From Verrucomicrobiaceae bacterium (GTDB lineage: Bacteria; Verrucomicrobiota; Verrucomicrobiia; Verrucomicrobiales; Akkermansiaceae): DNA of 33,659 nt. The translations under genes were made by a program, and so were the position numbers. The stretch is taken from NCBI GenBank assembly GCA_027485995.1, contig JAIXPW010000114.1, positions 1 through 33,659 of the forward strand, written 5' to 3'. The stretch's first letter is position 1; each line of letters begins with the position of its first letter. Of this stretch, positions 22,934-30,844 are shown piece by piece. The notes below the pieces were generated by a model that was not told where the DNA came from, did no database searches, and saw nothing but the letters and a program-made list of their open reading frames with translations.

Positions 22934-23087
22934 CCGTGCAACAGCCTGTTGCGCGGTGGGTGTAATTGGGTCGAGTTCCTTCGGATTCCCAAACCGATTC
23001 GGAAGGAAGTTTGCGGGGATCTTGAAGAATTCACCGTGCAACGAACCGTGCAATAGGACGGGTTAAAACTCGCATTTCGGTGCATTT
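22934..23087. repeat. Right subterminal repeat cluster (putative integrase/Xis arm sites)
   Basis: CCGTGCAA occurs at 22934-22941, 23034-23041 and 23046-23053; the last two are the same tandem pair seen at 3319-3341 (22 of 23 bases identical over 23034-23056, same orientation). GCATTT occurs at 23072-23077 and 23082-23087 with the same 10-bp period as AAATGC at the left end, but inverted. Confidence 0.65.
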
Positions 23088-23104
23088 GATTGCTTCTGAT
23101 GTCG

Positions 23105-23164
23105 CCTTGGAGTTGCTTAAATCGGCCTGTAAAAGGCTCAATATCAGCAACTTAAACACCAAGG
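23105..23164. promoter_or_regulatory. Nested dyad near attR
   Basis: CCTTGG-AGTTGCT (23105-23117) is mirrored by AGCAACT (23146-23152) and, after six bases, CCAAGG (23159-23164). A small hairpin (GCCT/AGGC) lies in the middle. The position just inside the right attachment site suggests a role in recombination or in ending tRNA transcription, but no T tract follows on either strand. Confidence 0.35.
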
Positions 23165-23178
23165 TTGAAGATCCTTTA

Positions 23179-23207
23179 AAAGTGCCGGAGACAGGACTCG
23201 AACCTGC
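23179..23207. other. attR: tRNA 3' end restored by the element
   Basis: This is the second copy of the 29-bp direct repeat (identical to 3254-3282). It forms the T-arm and acceptor 3' strand of the intact tRNA-Leu plus 4 flanking bases. Because the element's own copy completes the tRNA, integration leaves the tRNA functional. Confidence 0.93.
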
Positions 23208-23264
23208 ACACCTTGCGGCTCCTGATCCTAAGTCAGGCGCGTCTACCAATTTCGCCACTCCGGC
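23183..23264 (-). tRNA. tRNA-Leu (anticodon UAG)
   Basis: Read on the minus strand, acceptor GCCGGAG pairs with CTCCGGC, and the D-arm has AAATTGGTAGA. The anticodon stem CCTGA/TCAGG encloses the loop CTTAGGA with anticodon TAG. The long variable arm typical of tRNA-Leu and a T-loop TTCGAGT follow. The discriminator is A and no CCA is encoded. It lies 35 bp downstream of the methyltransferase gene on the same strand and is the integration site of the adjacent element. Confidence 0.95.
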
Positions 23265-23299
23265 TTTCAGGGAGGAGGCTAGCGGTCCGGGCGTTGGGA

Positions 23300-24475
23300 T
23301 CAAGGATGGATCTCAGGGGCCAGCGCGAGGCGATGGCAGGCGCGGGAAACCTCGATGGGATCAGCGTTTCCACCGACTGTCAGTTCGATCACATGGAAGC
23401 GTGCCCCCAGATGCGAGGGGTGGACGAGGGTCTGAAACTGGCGGATGGCGGCGGGATCCGGTTGGTTTTCCATGCCCCGCAGCCAGTCGGCGGCGAGCCG
23501 GGTGAGCCACGAGCCCTGGTCGCTGAAACACGAGGGTGTCATCCCGAGCGAGATTGCCGTTTCCGCGAGATGGGTGAAATCGACGTGGGCCGTGATGTCG
23601 CGAAGTCCGGGGTCCGCGAGGGGATCCTCGCCGGCTTGATGGCGGTGAAAGGTCCGCAGGGTGCCGTTGGTGCGCGACTCGGAGTAGTAGTCGGGTCTTG
23701 CGAATCCGTAGTCGATCCAGAGCAGCAGTCCTTCGCCCAGAGCCCTCGCCAGCGACTCCAGCAAGCTTCCGTAACCGCTCCTGACCTCGCTCCGATAGCC
23801 TTCGGCAAAGGGTCCGGGCAGATCCTTCAAGGCGGCTGCCAACCCGGCGGAAAGGGCGACACCCGGCACCCAGCCGAAGCCGCCATCCGACAGGCCGACG
23901 TGACACTCCGTCCACTGGCCTTGGCGCCACTCGATCACGTGAAAGGGCAGGGCATCGAGCAGTTCATTTCCGAAGGCGATGCCCGGACGGGGGGGCAGTG
24001 TCGCGGCATCATCGTGGATCAACACGTGTCCGGCAAAGGCCGAGAGGTTTCCGTGCTGGGCCTCCGCGAGCCTCGGCAGCGGTTCGAGGACCACATACTC
24101 CAGGCGGTCGAAGGCCTCGCTGTCGATCGCACGCAGGGTGGAGAGCACATCCCCGGCCAGGGTGCCATCGTGTGCGCCGAGTTCGATGATGCGCCATTCC
24201 GACGGCTTCCCGGCGGCACGCCACCATTGCAGGAAACGTCGGGCGAGCAGTCCGCCGAAGACCGGGCCCACGCTGACGCTGGTGAAGAAATCGCCACCAC
24301 GCCCGACCTGGCGGGTTTCCCTGGCATAGTAGCCCAGCTTCGGATCGTAGAGCGCGGTGGCCATGAAATCCGGAAAGGGGATCGGCCCGGCATCGACAAT
24401 CCTGGCGGCGAGGGCGGAGGTCAACGCGGGTATTGCCGAGCCCGATTCGGGGGGGTATGTGTTTGGAACTGTCAC
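23300..24475 (-). CDS. SAM-dependent methyltransferase, MidA/NDUFAF7 family
   Basis: This 391-residue protein has the family's N-terminal signature FPDFMATALYDPKLGYY (about 34-50), then GRGGDFFTSVSVGPVFG (58-74) and the SAM-binding loop IIELGAHDGTLAGDVL (96-111). A second conserved stretch, GNELLDALPFHVIEW, lies in the middle. Mitochondrial members methylate an arginine of complex I; bacterial substrates are not established to my knowledge. The apparent start is GTG 24475, inside a perfect palindrome shared with the divergent neighbour. Confidence 0.85.
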   Translation of the reverse strand: MTVPNTYPPESGSAIPALTSALAARIVDAGPIPFPDFMATALYDPKLGYYARETRQVGRGGDFFTSVSVGPVFGGLLARRFLQWWRAAGKPSEWRIIELGAHDGTLAGDVLSTLRAIDSEAFDRLEYVVLEPLPRLAEAQHGNLSAFAGHVLIHDDAATLPPRPGIAFGNELLDALPFHVIEWRQGQWTECHVGLSDGGFGWVPGVALSAGLAAALKDLPGPFAEGYRSEVRSGYGSLLESLARALGEGLLLWIDYGFARPDYYSESRTNGTLRTFHRHQAGEDPLADPGLRDITAHVDFTHLAETAISLGMTPSCFSDQGSWLTRLAADWLRGMENQPDPAAIRQFQTLVHPSHLGARFHVIELTVGGNADPIEVSRACHRLALAPEIHP

Positions 24476-24482
24476 GTGACAG
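24469..24482. promoter_or_regulatory. 14-bp perfect palindrome between divergent genes
   Basis: CTGTCACGTGACAG is fully self-complementary. Its centre CACGTG supplies a GTG on each strand, the minus one being the apparent start of the methyltransferase gene. It lies 26 bp before the ATG of the divergent PBP-like gene. It could be an operator for one or both genes. Confidence 0.45.
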
Positions 24483-24508
24483 AAAGACTCTCTTATTCCA
24501 CCACCGGC

Positions 24509-26938
24509 ATGGCAACACGAGACAAGAATGTCCGAAGCAACCTTCGCAGGCGCCGGTTTTACCGACGCAAGGGTTTCTGGATCGGCCTGTTCCTGACCGG
24601 GATCGTCGTTGGCTGCGCCGGCTGGTTCGGCTTGATGGAATACTGCAAGCCGTTCCGCGCCAGAGCGGAGGCCTACAATCTCGAGCGCATCAACGAGCTC
24701 GAGGTGCCGAGCCTCATTGTGGACCGCAACAACAAGGAGATCGGCCGCATTTTCGTCCAGAACCGGAGTGTGATCCCGTTCGAGAAGATCCCAGCCAGGC
24801 TGATCAAGGCCCTGGAGGCCGGAGAGGATTCACGCTTCCGCAGCCACGATGGAGTTGACTACATCGGGGTTCTCCGCGCGGTGAAATCCAACCTTTCCGC
24901 CGGCGAACGAAACCAGGGTGCCAGCACCATCACCCAGCAGCTCGCCAGGAATGCCTACCCGCTCAAGGAAGAGTCCAGGCAACTTGGCGAAAGCGATTAC
25001 AAGCGCAAGATCGTCGAAGCCTTCCTCGCCCTGCGGATCGAGAAGCGCTACAACAAGGACCAGATCCTGGAGTTCTATTTGAACCGCATCTATTTCGGCA
25101 GCGGTTTCCACGGCATCCGCTCCGCTTCGCTTGGCTACTTCGGCAAGGAGCCCGAAGACCTCAGCATCGAGGAGTGTGCCTCGATCGTCGGGCTCATCAA
25201 GAATCCCACCGGGCTCTCGCCCCTCAACAATCCCGACGGCAACCGCAAGTCGCGCGACCATGTGCTCGACCGCATGCGGGAGGAAGGTTCGATCACCGTC
25301 GACGAACTCGTCAAATGCAGGTCGATGCCGCTCAAGCTCGATCCGAGGCCGTTGCAGCGTGGCACCTCGCACCTTTATGAGCGGGTGGCCGATGAGATCC
25401 GCCAGGTTCTCGGGGAGGATGCCCTCGCGGCGGGGGGATTCAAGGTCCACACCACCATCATGAGCGAGGCCCAGACGGCGGCCCAGGAGTCGCTCCAGAA
25501 ATCGCTCGCTGCCGCCGAGGCCAGGCCCGACTACGCCAACCCCAAATACGCCGACTATCGTAGGAACTCCGGAAAGCCCGCCGAGTATCTTCAGGGGGCC
25601 GTGTTGCTGGTCGATCACCAGACGGGAGATGTCCTGGCCCATGTGGGCGGTCGCGACTACGCCCAGGTGCCCTTCGACTTCATTGAAATGGGGCGTCGTC
25701 CGCTTGGGACAGCCTTTTTCCCCTTTCTCTATGCCGCCGGGCTTTCTGGAGGCATGACTCCGGCCACGCTCGTGGCGGATGAGCAGATGGACAACCGCGC
25801 GGTCATGATCGGCGGGCGCGAGGGAGTCCTCGGGGAGTGGGGGATGGAAATCGGTTCGCCGAAGTATGAAGGACAGATCCCGGTGCGGCGCGCGCTGGAG
25901 ACCTCCAAGATCGCGGCCTCGGTGCGCTTTGGCCAGCAGGCCGGTCTTGGCAGGATCGCGGAGACTGCGGTAGCGATGGGGCTGCCGATGAAGAACGTGG
26001 AGCTGCTGCCCCGCATGTGCCTCGGCTGGGAAAGCGTATCGATGAAGGAGGCCGTGCGTGCTATTTCCACCTTTGGTCGCGCTGGAGATCCCGGCCCGAC
26101 TCCGAGCGAGCTGCATTACTGTGAATGGATCGAAAGCTCCTCCGGTGCCTCGATCTGGCAGAGGCCCCGCGTCACAAAATCCGCAGCTCCGGCGATCGAC
26201 TCCGCGACTTCCTTCCAGATCCACTCGATGCTGGCCGGCTCATTGGCCCGCGGCAGCTCGGCAGGCGCTCTCCAAGGCCTGATCGAACGACCTTTCCTCG
26301 GAGGCGGGAAAGGCGGCACCACTTCCGATTTCGCCGACACGTGGTTTCTCGGCTACAACACCCGCATCGCCTGCGGGGTTTGGACTGGATTCCTCCAGAA
26401 CAGTGGTCGTTCGATCTATCCCGGAGCCTTTTCCCGGGATCTTTCGATGCCCGTCTGGCAAGCCGTGATGAACGCCGCCGCACCCTCGTTCGGGGGCGAG
26501 GAAATCAAGCCACCCGCAGAGGTGATCGATGTTCCGGTTTGTCGTGTCTCAGGCCAGCGGGCGACCCAGTTCTGCTACGAAATGGTCGAGGATCCGGCCA
26601 CTGGACGGATGCGCTCCCGGTCCGCGTCGATCCAGGAGTATTTCCGCAAGGGGACCGAGAACCTGCCGTTCTGCCCCATCCATTCGGGAGCCGATGCCGG
26701 AAGCGGCAGCGGGCTCGTCAATGTCCCGACCATGGATGCCATCCCGGTTCGGCCCAAGGCTCCTGTCCTCCTCGGGGAGGACCCCTATCATTCCGAGCAG
26801 CCCGAGATGATCCAGGTCAGCGGGGATGGTGGCTTCTTCCGCCGCAGGACCAATGTGCTCGACAGCCTTGATCTTGGCGAAAGTGAGGAGCAGATCCGCA
26901 TTCCCTCGCCCCAACGTCTGAAGATTGGGGACGATTGA
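24509..26938 (+). CDS. Class A PBP-like glycosyltransferase with altered transpeptidase motifs
   Basis: This 809-residue membrane protein has a basic start, a single anchor (22-44) and a GT51 domain. The GT51 motifs are intact: GEDSRFRSHDGVD with catalytic E106, QGASTITQQLARN (136-148), RKIVEAFLALRIEKRY with E170, and the EFYLNRIYFGSGFHGI segment. It should polymerise peptidoglycan glycan strands. The penicillin-binding domain is recognisable (GAVLLVDHQTGDVLAHVGG, then TWFLGYNTRIACGVWTGF), but SxxK is T401-A-F-F404, SxN is S466-K-I468 and KTG is K601-G-G603. With the Ser nucleophile and general-base Lys both gone it is probably transpeptidase-dead. I chose ATG 24509 because it opens just before the anchor. 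Confidence 0.88.
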   Translation: MATRDKNVRSNLRRRRFYRRKGFWIGLFLTGIVVGCAGWFGLMEYCKPFRARAEAYNLERINELEVPSLIVDRNNKEIGRIFVQNRSVIPFEKIPARLIKALEAGEDSRFRSHDGVDYIGVLRAVKSNLSAGERNQGASTITQQLARNAYPLKEESRQLGESDYKRKIVEAFLALRIEKRYNKDQILEFYLNRIYFGSGFHGIRSASLGYFGKEPEDLSIEECASIVGLIKNPTGLSPLNNPDGNRKSRDHVLDRMREEGSITVDELVKCRSMPLKLDPRPLQRGTSHLYERVADEIRQVLGEDALAAGGFKVHTTIMSEAQTAAQESLQKSLAAAEARPDYANPKYADYRRNSGKPAEYLQGAVLLVDHQTGDVLAHVGGRDYAQVPFDFIEMGRRPLGTAFFPFLYAAGLSGGMTPATLVADEQMDNRAVMIGGREGVLGEWGMEIGSPKYEGQIPVRRALETSKIAASVRFGQQAGLGRIAETAVAMGLPMKNVELLPRMCLGWESVSMKEAVRAISTFGRAGDPGPTPSELHYCEWIESSSGASIWQRPRVTKSAAPAIDSATSFQIHSMLAGSLARGSSAGALQGLIERPFLGGGKGGTTSDFADTWFLGYNTRIACGVWTGFLQNSGRSIYPGAFSRDLSMPVWQAVMNAAAPSFGGEEIKPPAEVIDVPVCRVSGQRATQFCYEMVEDPATGRMRSRSASIQEYFRKGTENLPFCPIHSGADAGSGSGLVNVPTMDAIPVRPKAPVLLGEDPYHSEQPEMIQVSGDGGFFRRRTNVLDSLDLGESEEQIRIPSPQRLKIGDD

Positions 26939-26986
26939 GCGGCGGCGGTGCTTGCACCTTTGTGTTCCTCCCGCCATCCTCCACCC

Positions 26987-28141
26987 GTGGTCGGAACGAC
27001 GGAACTCACAAGGAGGTGGAGCGGATACATTTGTCCGGATTGCCGGTTCGTGTTCCGCGTCCCCCGGGATCATGATGGCGTTGGACTGGTGTGTCCGTCG
27101 TGCCGTCGTCTTCTGAGGATCCCAGCAGCAGGAGAAACGCTGCCGCCCTTGGTCACGCATGCATCGAAACTTCCTGTCATGGAGCCGGTCGAACACGTCG
27201 TCGAAACGGAAGCTTCCGTTCCCGGCGTCCGCAAACGCCGCAGACGCTCTTCCAGCGAAAAGAAGTCCTCCACTCCTTCCTGGGAACACGACGCGCGGAC
27301 CCGTTCCAGAAGTTCAGAGAAAAGGGTCATGGCCTCGATGGTGGGTGGGGCTGTCCTGCTGGTTCTTGTGGCCATCCTCTTCGCCAGCCGCCCGAAGTCT
27401 TCCACCGGTCTCCCCCCAGTCACGACTGATTCCTTCACTCCGAGCGAGTATCAGCCCCTGGAGGGAAGCGAAAGTCCCACTGAAGCGCTGCCTGACGTCC
27501 CCACCTTCCTGCATTCAGCACAGCCTTTGGCGAAAGCCTTCCTGGAGGCGACGACTGTCCCGGAGCTGCTCGCCACCGTGAGGAGTCCTGAAATTTCCTC
27601 GAAACGCATGGCCCTGAGTTATCCCGATGGCAAGGTGCAGCCTTCGGGGCTCCAGTCGTTCGCTGAGGATGGGGCAGTGAAAATCGAGGCCTCCACCGCC
27701 GCCGTGAAGGTCCGGATTGGAAATTTCGAGGAGCGCGACCTGTATTTCTTCCGCACCCGTGATGGCTGGAAGGTTGACTGGGAAAGCTGGGTCGGCTGGT
27801 CCGATCTGTCCTGGGATACCTTTGCGGAAAAGGCTCCGAGAGAACCAAACCGCTTCCGTGTCCGCGTCAAACCGATCATCTACTACAACTTTGGTTTTTC
27901 CGATGAACGCAAGTGGCGCTCCTACCTGATCGAGTCTCCCGATGGCAGCCACCGCTTTTTCGGCTACGTCGAACGCGGCTCACGGGTCGATGGCCTCATC
28001 AACCTCGCCGACAATCCGACCGGCGGTGATTTCATTCTCGAACTCGCCTTTCCGGTCGAAAACACCGGCCGCAACCAGGTGCTGATCAACGATCGCATCG
28101 CGGTGGGTTGGGTCGAGCCGGAGAAAGTCGAATCCCCATGA
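26987..28141 (+). CDS. Zinc-ribbon, single-span membrane protein of unknown function
   Basis: The product has an N-terminal zinc ribbon (YICPDC and LVCPSC, two CxxC pairs about 17 residues apart). A basic, Ser-rich linker follows (RKRRRRSSSEKK), then one membrane helix (GGAVLLVLVAILFA) and an outer domain of about 250 residues rich in Trp and aromatic residues (DLYFFRTRDGWKVDWESWVGW). No family is recognised. The start is uncertain: GTG 26987 and an upstream in-frame GTG 26948 lack a Shine-Dalgarno sequence, while a strong AAGGAGG (27010-27016) lies 12 bp before an in-frame ATT (27029). The stop overlaps the next start (ATGA). Confidence 0.7.
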   Translation: MVGTTELTRRWSGYICPDCRFVFRVPRDHDGVGLVCPSCRRLLRIPAAGETLPPLVTHASKLPVMEPVEHVVETEASVPGVRKRRRRSSSEKKSSTPSWEHDARTRSRSSEKRVMASMVGGAVLLVLVAILFASRPKSSTGLPPVTTDSFTPSEYQPLEGSESPTEALPDVPTFLHSAQPLAKAFLEATTVPELLATVRSPEISSKRMALSYPDGKVQPSGLQSFAEDGAVKIEASTAAVKVRIGNFEERDLYFFRTRDGWKVDWESWVGWSDLSWDTFAEKAPREPNRFRVRVKPIIYYNFGFSDERKWRSYLIESPDGSHRFFGYVERGSRVDGLINLADNPTGGDFILELAFPVENTGRNQVLINDRIAVGWVEPEKVESP

Positions 28142-29544
28142 AGCCTGTCCAGCCCCCAGCGACCCTCGACAAGGTCCAGGAACTCAATCTCGATCCCGCC
28201 GTCTATGGCACCTTCGCCGAGATCGGCGCAGGCCAGGAAACGGCGAACTGGTTCTTCCGTGCCTCCGGCTCCGCCGGCATGGTGGCCAAGTCGATCTCCG
28301 CCTACGACATGACGATGAGCGATGCCATTTACGGGCACACGGATCGGTATGTCTCCAGCCAGCGGCTCACTGCCATGCTCGATCATGAGTTCGGCATCCT
28401 CGTCGAGAGACTGGGCCCGAAGCGCGGTGACTCCACCAATTTCTTTTCCTTCTGCAACACGGTCCGTGCCCGTGGCTGGAAGGACACCGCCGAGTGCCAC
28501 GGATGGCTCGGCATCCGCTTTCAGAGAAAGCCGGGCGATCCACCTTCCGAAATCGTCCTCCACGTCCGTCTCCTCGACACCCGCAACGTCGATCAGATGG
28601 AGGCACTCGGGGTTCTGGGAGTGAACCTCATCCATGCCACGTTCCGCACCCGTGGGCACCTCAGGCATTTCGTCGAGGCACTCACCGACAACATCGGACC
28701 CGGCCGGATCGAGGTGGATCTCCTCCGCTTCGGGGGGCATGGCTACGAGCAATTCGACAACCGTCTCTGCGCGCTTCAACTGGTCGAGAGCGCCCTCACC
28801 GACGCCACACTGTTCCTGCCCGATGGCCAGGTGGTCCAGCCCGCGGAGACCCTTTACAAGCGCCCCGTCCTTCTCCTCCGCGGCAGCTTCGATCCGGTGA
28901 CGAACCTCCATCTGGAAATGCTCGAGCAGTCCTCCGATGTGTTCCAGAAGGCCCTGCTGCCCGAGGATCAGGGCAAGGAACTGGAGCTCTGCGAGATCAC
29001 CATGCAGAATCTCCTGCGCGGAAGTGAACTCGATCCCGTGGACTTCCTCGATCGTGCGGACGCCCTCCAGGCCCTCGGAAAAACCGTCCTGGTTTCGCGT
29101 TTCGCCGAGTTCCACCGGCTCGCGGCCTTCCTCAACCGCTGCACCAACAAGCCGGTCGGCATCGTGCTCAGCATCGGACTGCTCAACGAACTTTTCAAAG
29201 CCAAGTGGTCCGAGAATCTCGCCGGTGGACTGCTCGAATCCTTCGGCCGACTCTTCAAGAGCGGTCTCTCGCTCTACGTCTTCCCCTGGGCGAACCGCCG
29301 CAATCACGAACTCGTCACGGCGGAGACTTTCATCGCGCCCATCGAGCAGCGGCACCTCTATCAGCACTTCCTCGAAAACGGCATGATCCGCAGCGTGCCC
29401 TGCCCGCACCCGGATCTGCTGGCCTACACCAGTCGCGATGTGCAACACCTCATTTCAGAAGGTGATCCAGCCTGGCGTGACCTAGTCCCTGAAGCGGCCC
29501 AGGAGATCGCCCTTCGGCACGGTCGGCCGCGCTCCGACGGGTGA
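28138..29544 (+). CDS. Conserved-looking protein with degenerate nucleotidyltransferase motif
   Basis: This 468-residue soluble protein is translationally coupled to the upstream gene. Its first 240 residues are a well-structured domain without a motif I know (GHTDRYVSSQRLTAMLDHEFG, VRLLDTRNVDQMEALGVLG). At 249-258 it has GSFDPVTNLH, very like the GSFDPxHxGH motif of nicotinate-nucleotide adenylyltransferase-type enzymes, but the first His is Thr and the Gly is Leu. The following helical sequence could be a Rossmann-like continuation (VLVSRFAEFHRLAAFL, VGIVLSIGLLNELF). I would not assign catalysis. Bacteroidetes proteins with a similar segment have been named adenylyltransferases by similarity, as far as I recall. 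Confidence 0.6.
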   Translation: MKPVQPPATLDKVQELNLDPAVYGTFAEIGAGQETANWFFRASGSAGMVAKSISAYDMTMSDAIYGHTDRYVSSQRLTAMLDHEFGILVERLGPKRGDSTNFFSFCNTVRARGWKDTAECHGWLGIRFQRKPGDPPSEIVLHVRLLDTRNVDQMEALGVLGVNLIHATFRTRGHLRHFVEALTDNIGPGRIEVDLLRFGGHGYEQFDNRLCALQLVESALTDATLFLPDGQVVQPAETLYKRPVLLLRGSFDPVTNLHLEMLEQSSDVFQKALLPEDQGKELELCEITMQNLLRGSELDPVDFLDRADALQALGKTVLVSRFAEFHRLAAFLNRCTNKPVGIVLSIGLLNELFKAKWSENLAGGLLESFGRLFKSGLSLYVFPWANRRNHELVTAETFIAPIEQRHLYQHFLENGMIRSVPCPHPDLLAYTSRDVQHLISEGDPAWRDLVPEAAQEIALRHGRPRSDG

Positions 29545-29552
29545 GAGGTCTG

Positions 29553-29978
29553 TTAGATCGGCCGTTCCTCGGCATCCATGAGTTCGAAGAAGGTGACGAT
29601 GTCCGCGCGATCGCCGAGACCAGCGAGTTCCTTCTGTTGCTGAAGGCCGCTGCTGGCTTCGTCGTTCCAGCCGCGCTTGCTCATGAAGCCGTTCCAGATG
29701 GCAATGTGCTCCTCGTCCGGACGGCTGCCATTTTCGAAACACCAGGCGAGGATTTCCTCATCGCTTCCACCCTGAAGCGTGCGGGCTTCGAGGGCTTCGA
29801 AGGAAACGCCTAACAGACGGCAGACGCGGTCGTCGAAGGTGCGCTTTCCCTCGATGATTCCGAGATGGTATCCGTCGGGCAGTTCGCCTTTGGCGTTGAG
29901 GCGGATCTTGTCGAGGATGCGACCGAAGACAAAAATGCCGCCGACAGTTGCTCGCGGGCTGCGGATGGGAAAGGACAT
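29553..29978 (-). CDS. DUF5069 protein
   Basis: The 141-residue protein begins MSFPIRSPRATVGGIFVFGRILDKIRL, the typical SPRxxxGG...RxxDKxR opening of DUF5069. The LLGVSFEAL and GGSDEEILAWCFENG stretches match the rest of the family. No signal peptide or catalytic motif is evident, and the family's function is unknown to me. It converges on the plus-strand gene upstream and is 31 bp beyond the stop of the hydrolase gene on the same strand, so the two may share a transcript. Confidence 0.8.
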   Translation of the reverse strand: MSFPIRSPRATVGGIFVFGRILDKIRLNAKGELPDGYHLGIIEGKRTFDDRVCRLLGVSFEALEARTLQGGSDEEILAWCFENGSRPDEEHIAIWNGFMSKRGWNDEASSGLQQQKELAGLGDRADIVTFFELMDAEERPI

Positions 29979-30009
29979 GGCTTGAAGATCCCGTTAGGCT
30001 GTCAGACTG

Positions 30010-30705
30010 TCAATTCCGCGACTCGAGGAACCCAAGCACCGCCTCCCGGCAAGCTTCGGGTCGGGTGGCGAGCAGCAGGTGGGGGGAGTCGATCCAGACC
30101 ACAGTCGGTTCGATGAAATGGCGCTCCAGTCTGGATTGGGTTTCCCAGGGGATCATCGCGTCCTGTCGGGCTTGTAGCACGAGGGTCGGAATTTCCTCAG
30201 GAGCCGGGCAGTCCTTTTCCTGAAGGGCGAGGACGACGCGGATCCGTTCGGCTAGAACGCCGGAGGAAACACTGCGGATGGCCTGACTGACGCGATGGAT
30301 GAGGGACTTGGGAGCGCTGGACCCGACGAGGAATTTCCGGAGGATGGTCGCGGGTGGACGGATTAGGAAAAGCGGTCGCACCGGAATGAGGGACAGGGCG
30401 GGGGAGACCGGCGAGGAGCAGAACCCGCCTGCGAGGATGAGGGCTTTCACCCGCTGGCGCTCCTGGTCGGCGAGTTGCATGACAAGGGGGCTGGAAAATG
30501 ATTCGCCAACAAGAACCAGCGGACCTTCGGGGAGTTCCGGGGTGATGCGCCTGACCAACGATGGGTAGTCCTGCGGGCAGTCAGAGGGGATCGGCATTAC
30601 GGTGACCGGGCGTCCCTGCCAGTCCCCGGCGGCGAAATCCTCGCTGAGCAAGCCCGTGCCATCCAGGCCTGGAAAGATCACGACAGTGGCGGATGTTGCG
30701 GTCAC
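30010..30705 (-). CDS. Alpha/beta hydrolase
   Basis: This 231-residue protein begins with a beta strand and oxyanion loop, VVIFPGLDGTGLL (8-20). The nucleophile elbow is G67-E-S69-F-S71, and the likely acid and base of the triad are D182 (LQARQDAMIP) and H209 (SPHLLLA). It has no signal peptide, so it should be cytoplasmic. The substrate is unknown; the small size and short lid suggest an esterase or thioesterase-like role. It is divergent from cysJ. Confidence 0.8.
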   Translation of the reverse strand: MTATSATVVIFPGLDGTGLLSEDFAAGDWQGRPVTVMPIPSDCPQDYPSLVRRITPELPEGPLVLVGESFSSPLVMQLADQERQRVKALILAGGFCSSPVSPALSLIPVRPLFLIRPPATILRKFLVGSSAPKSLIHRVSQAIRSVSSGVLAERIRVVLALQEKDCPAPEEIPTLVLQARQDAMIPWETQSRLERHFIEPTVVWIDSPHLLLATRPEACREAVLGFLESRN

Positions 30706-30844
30706 TGTTGGAGATTACGTCAAGAAGCTGGACGTGTCTGCGAACAAAATGGATGCTTTCTCCGAAACAAAAGGTTTGCACGATCAAGCCTCGTCGCCCA
30801 ATTTTCCGGCGAAAGTTACAATCTAAGGCAACTAACTAAGGATT
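30706..30844 (+). promoter_or_regulatory. cysJ upstream region
   Basis: This 139-bp divergent intergenic space contains TACAAT at 30817-30822, a possible -10, without a convincing -35 at the right distance. AAGG just before the ATG at 30845 is a short Shine-Dalgarno sequence. No riboswitch-like structure is evident. Confidence 0.3.

Noticed and set aside
22694..23085. Two minus-strand frames of about 100-120 codons in the right arm
   Set aside because: They run through the repeat sites and the HTH signal is in the third frame, so these are shadows.
23213..24508. N-terminal extension of the PBP-like protein
   Set aside because: The frame runs back through the tRNA gene and opposite the methyltransferase gene; the membrane anchor and family N-terminus begin at ATG 24509.
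27964..29448. 494-codon minus-strand frame opposite the 28138 gene
   Set aside because: The composition is that of an antisense shadow; the plus-strand gene is coupled to its neighbour and has coherent structure.
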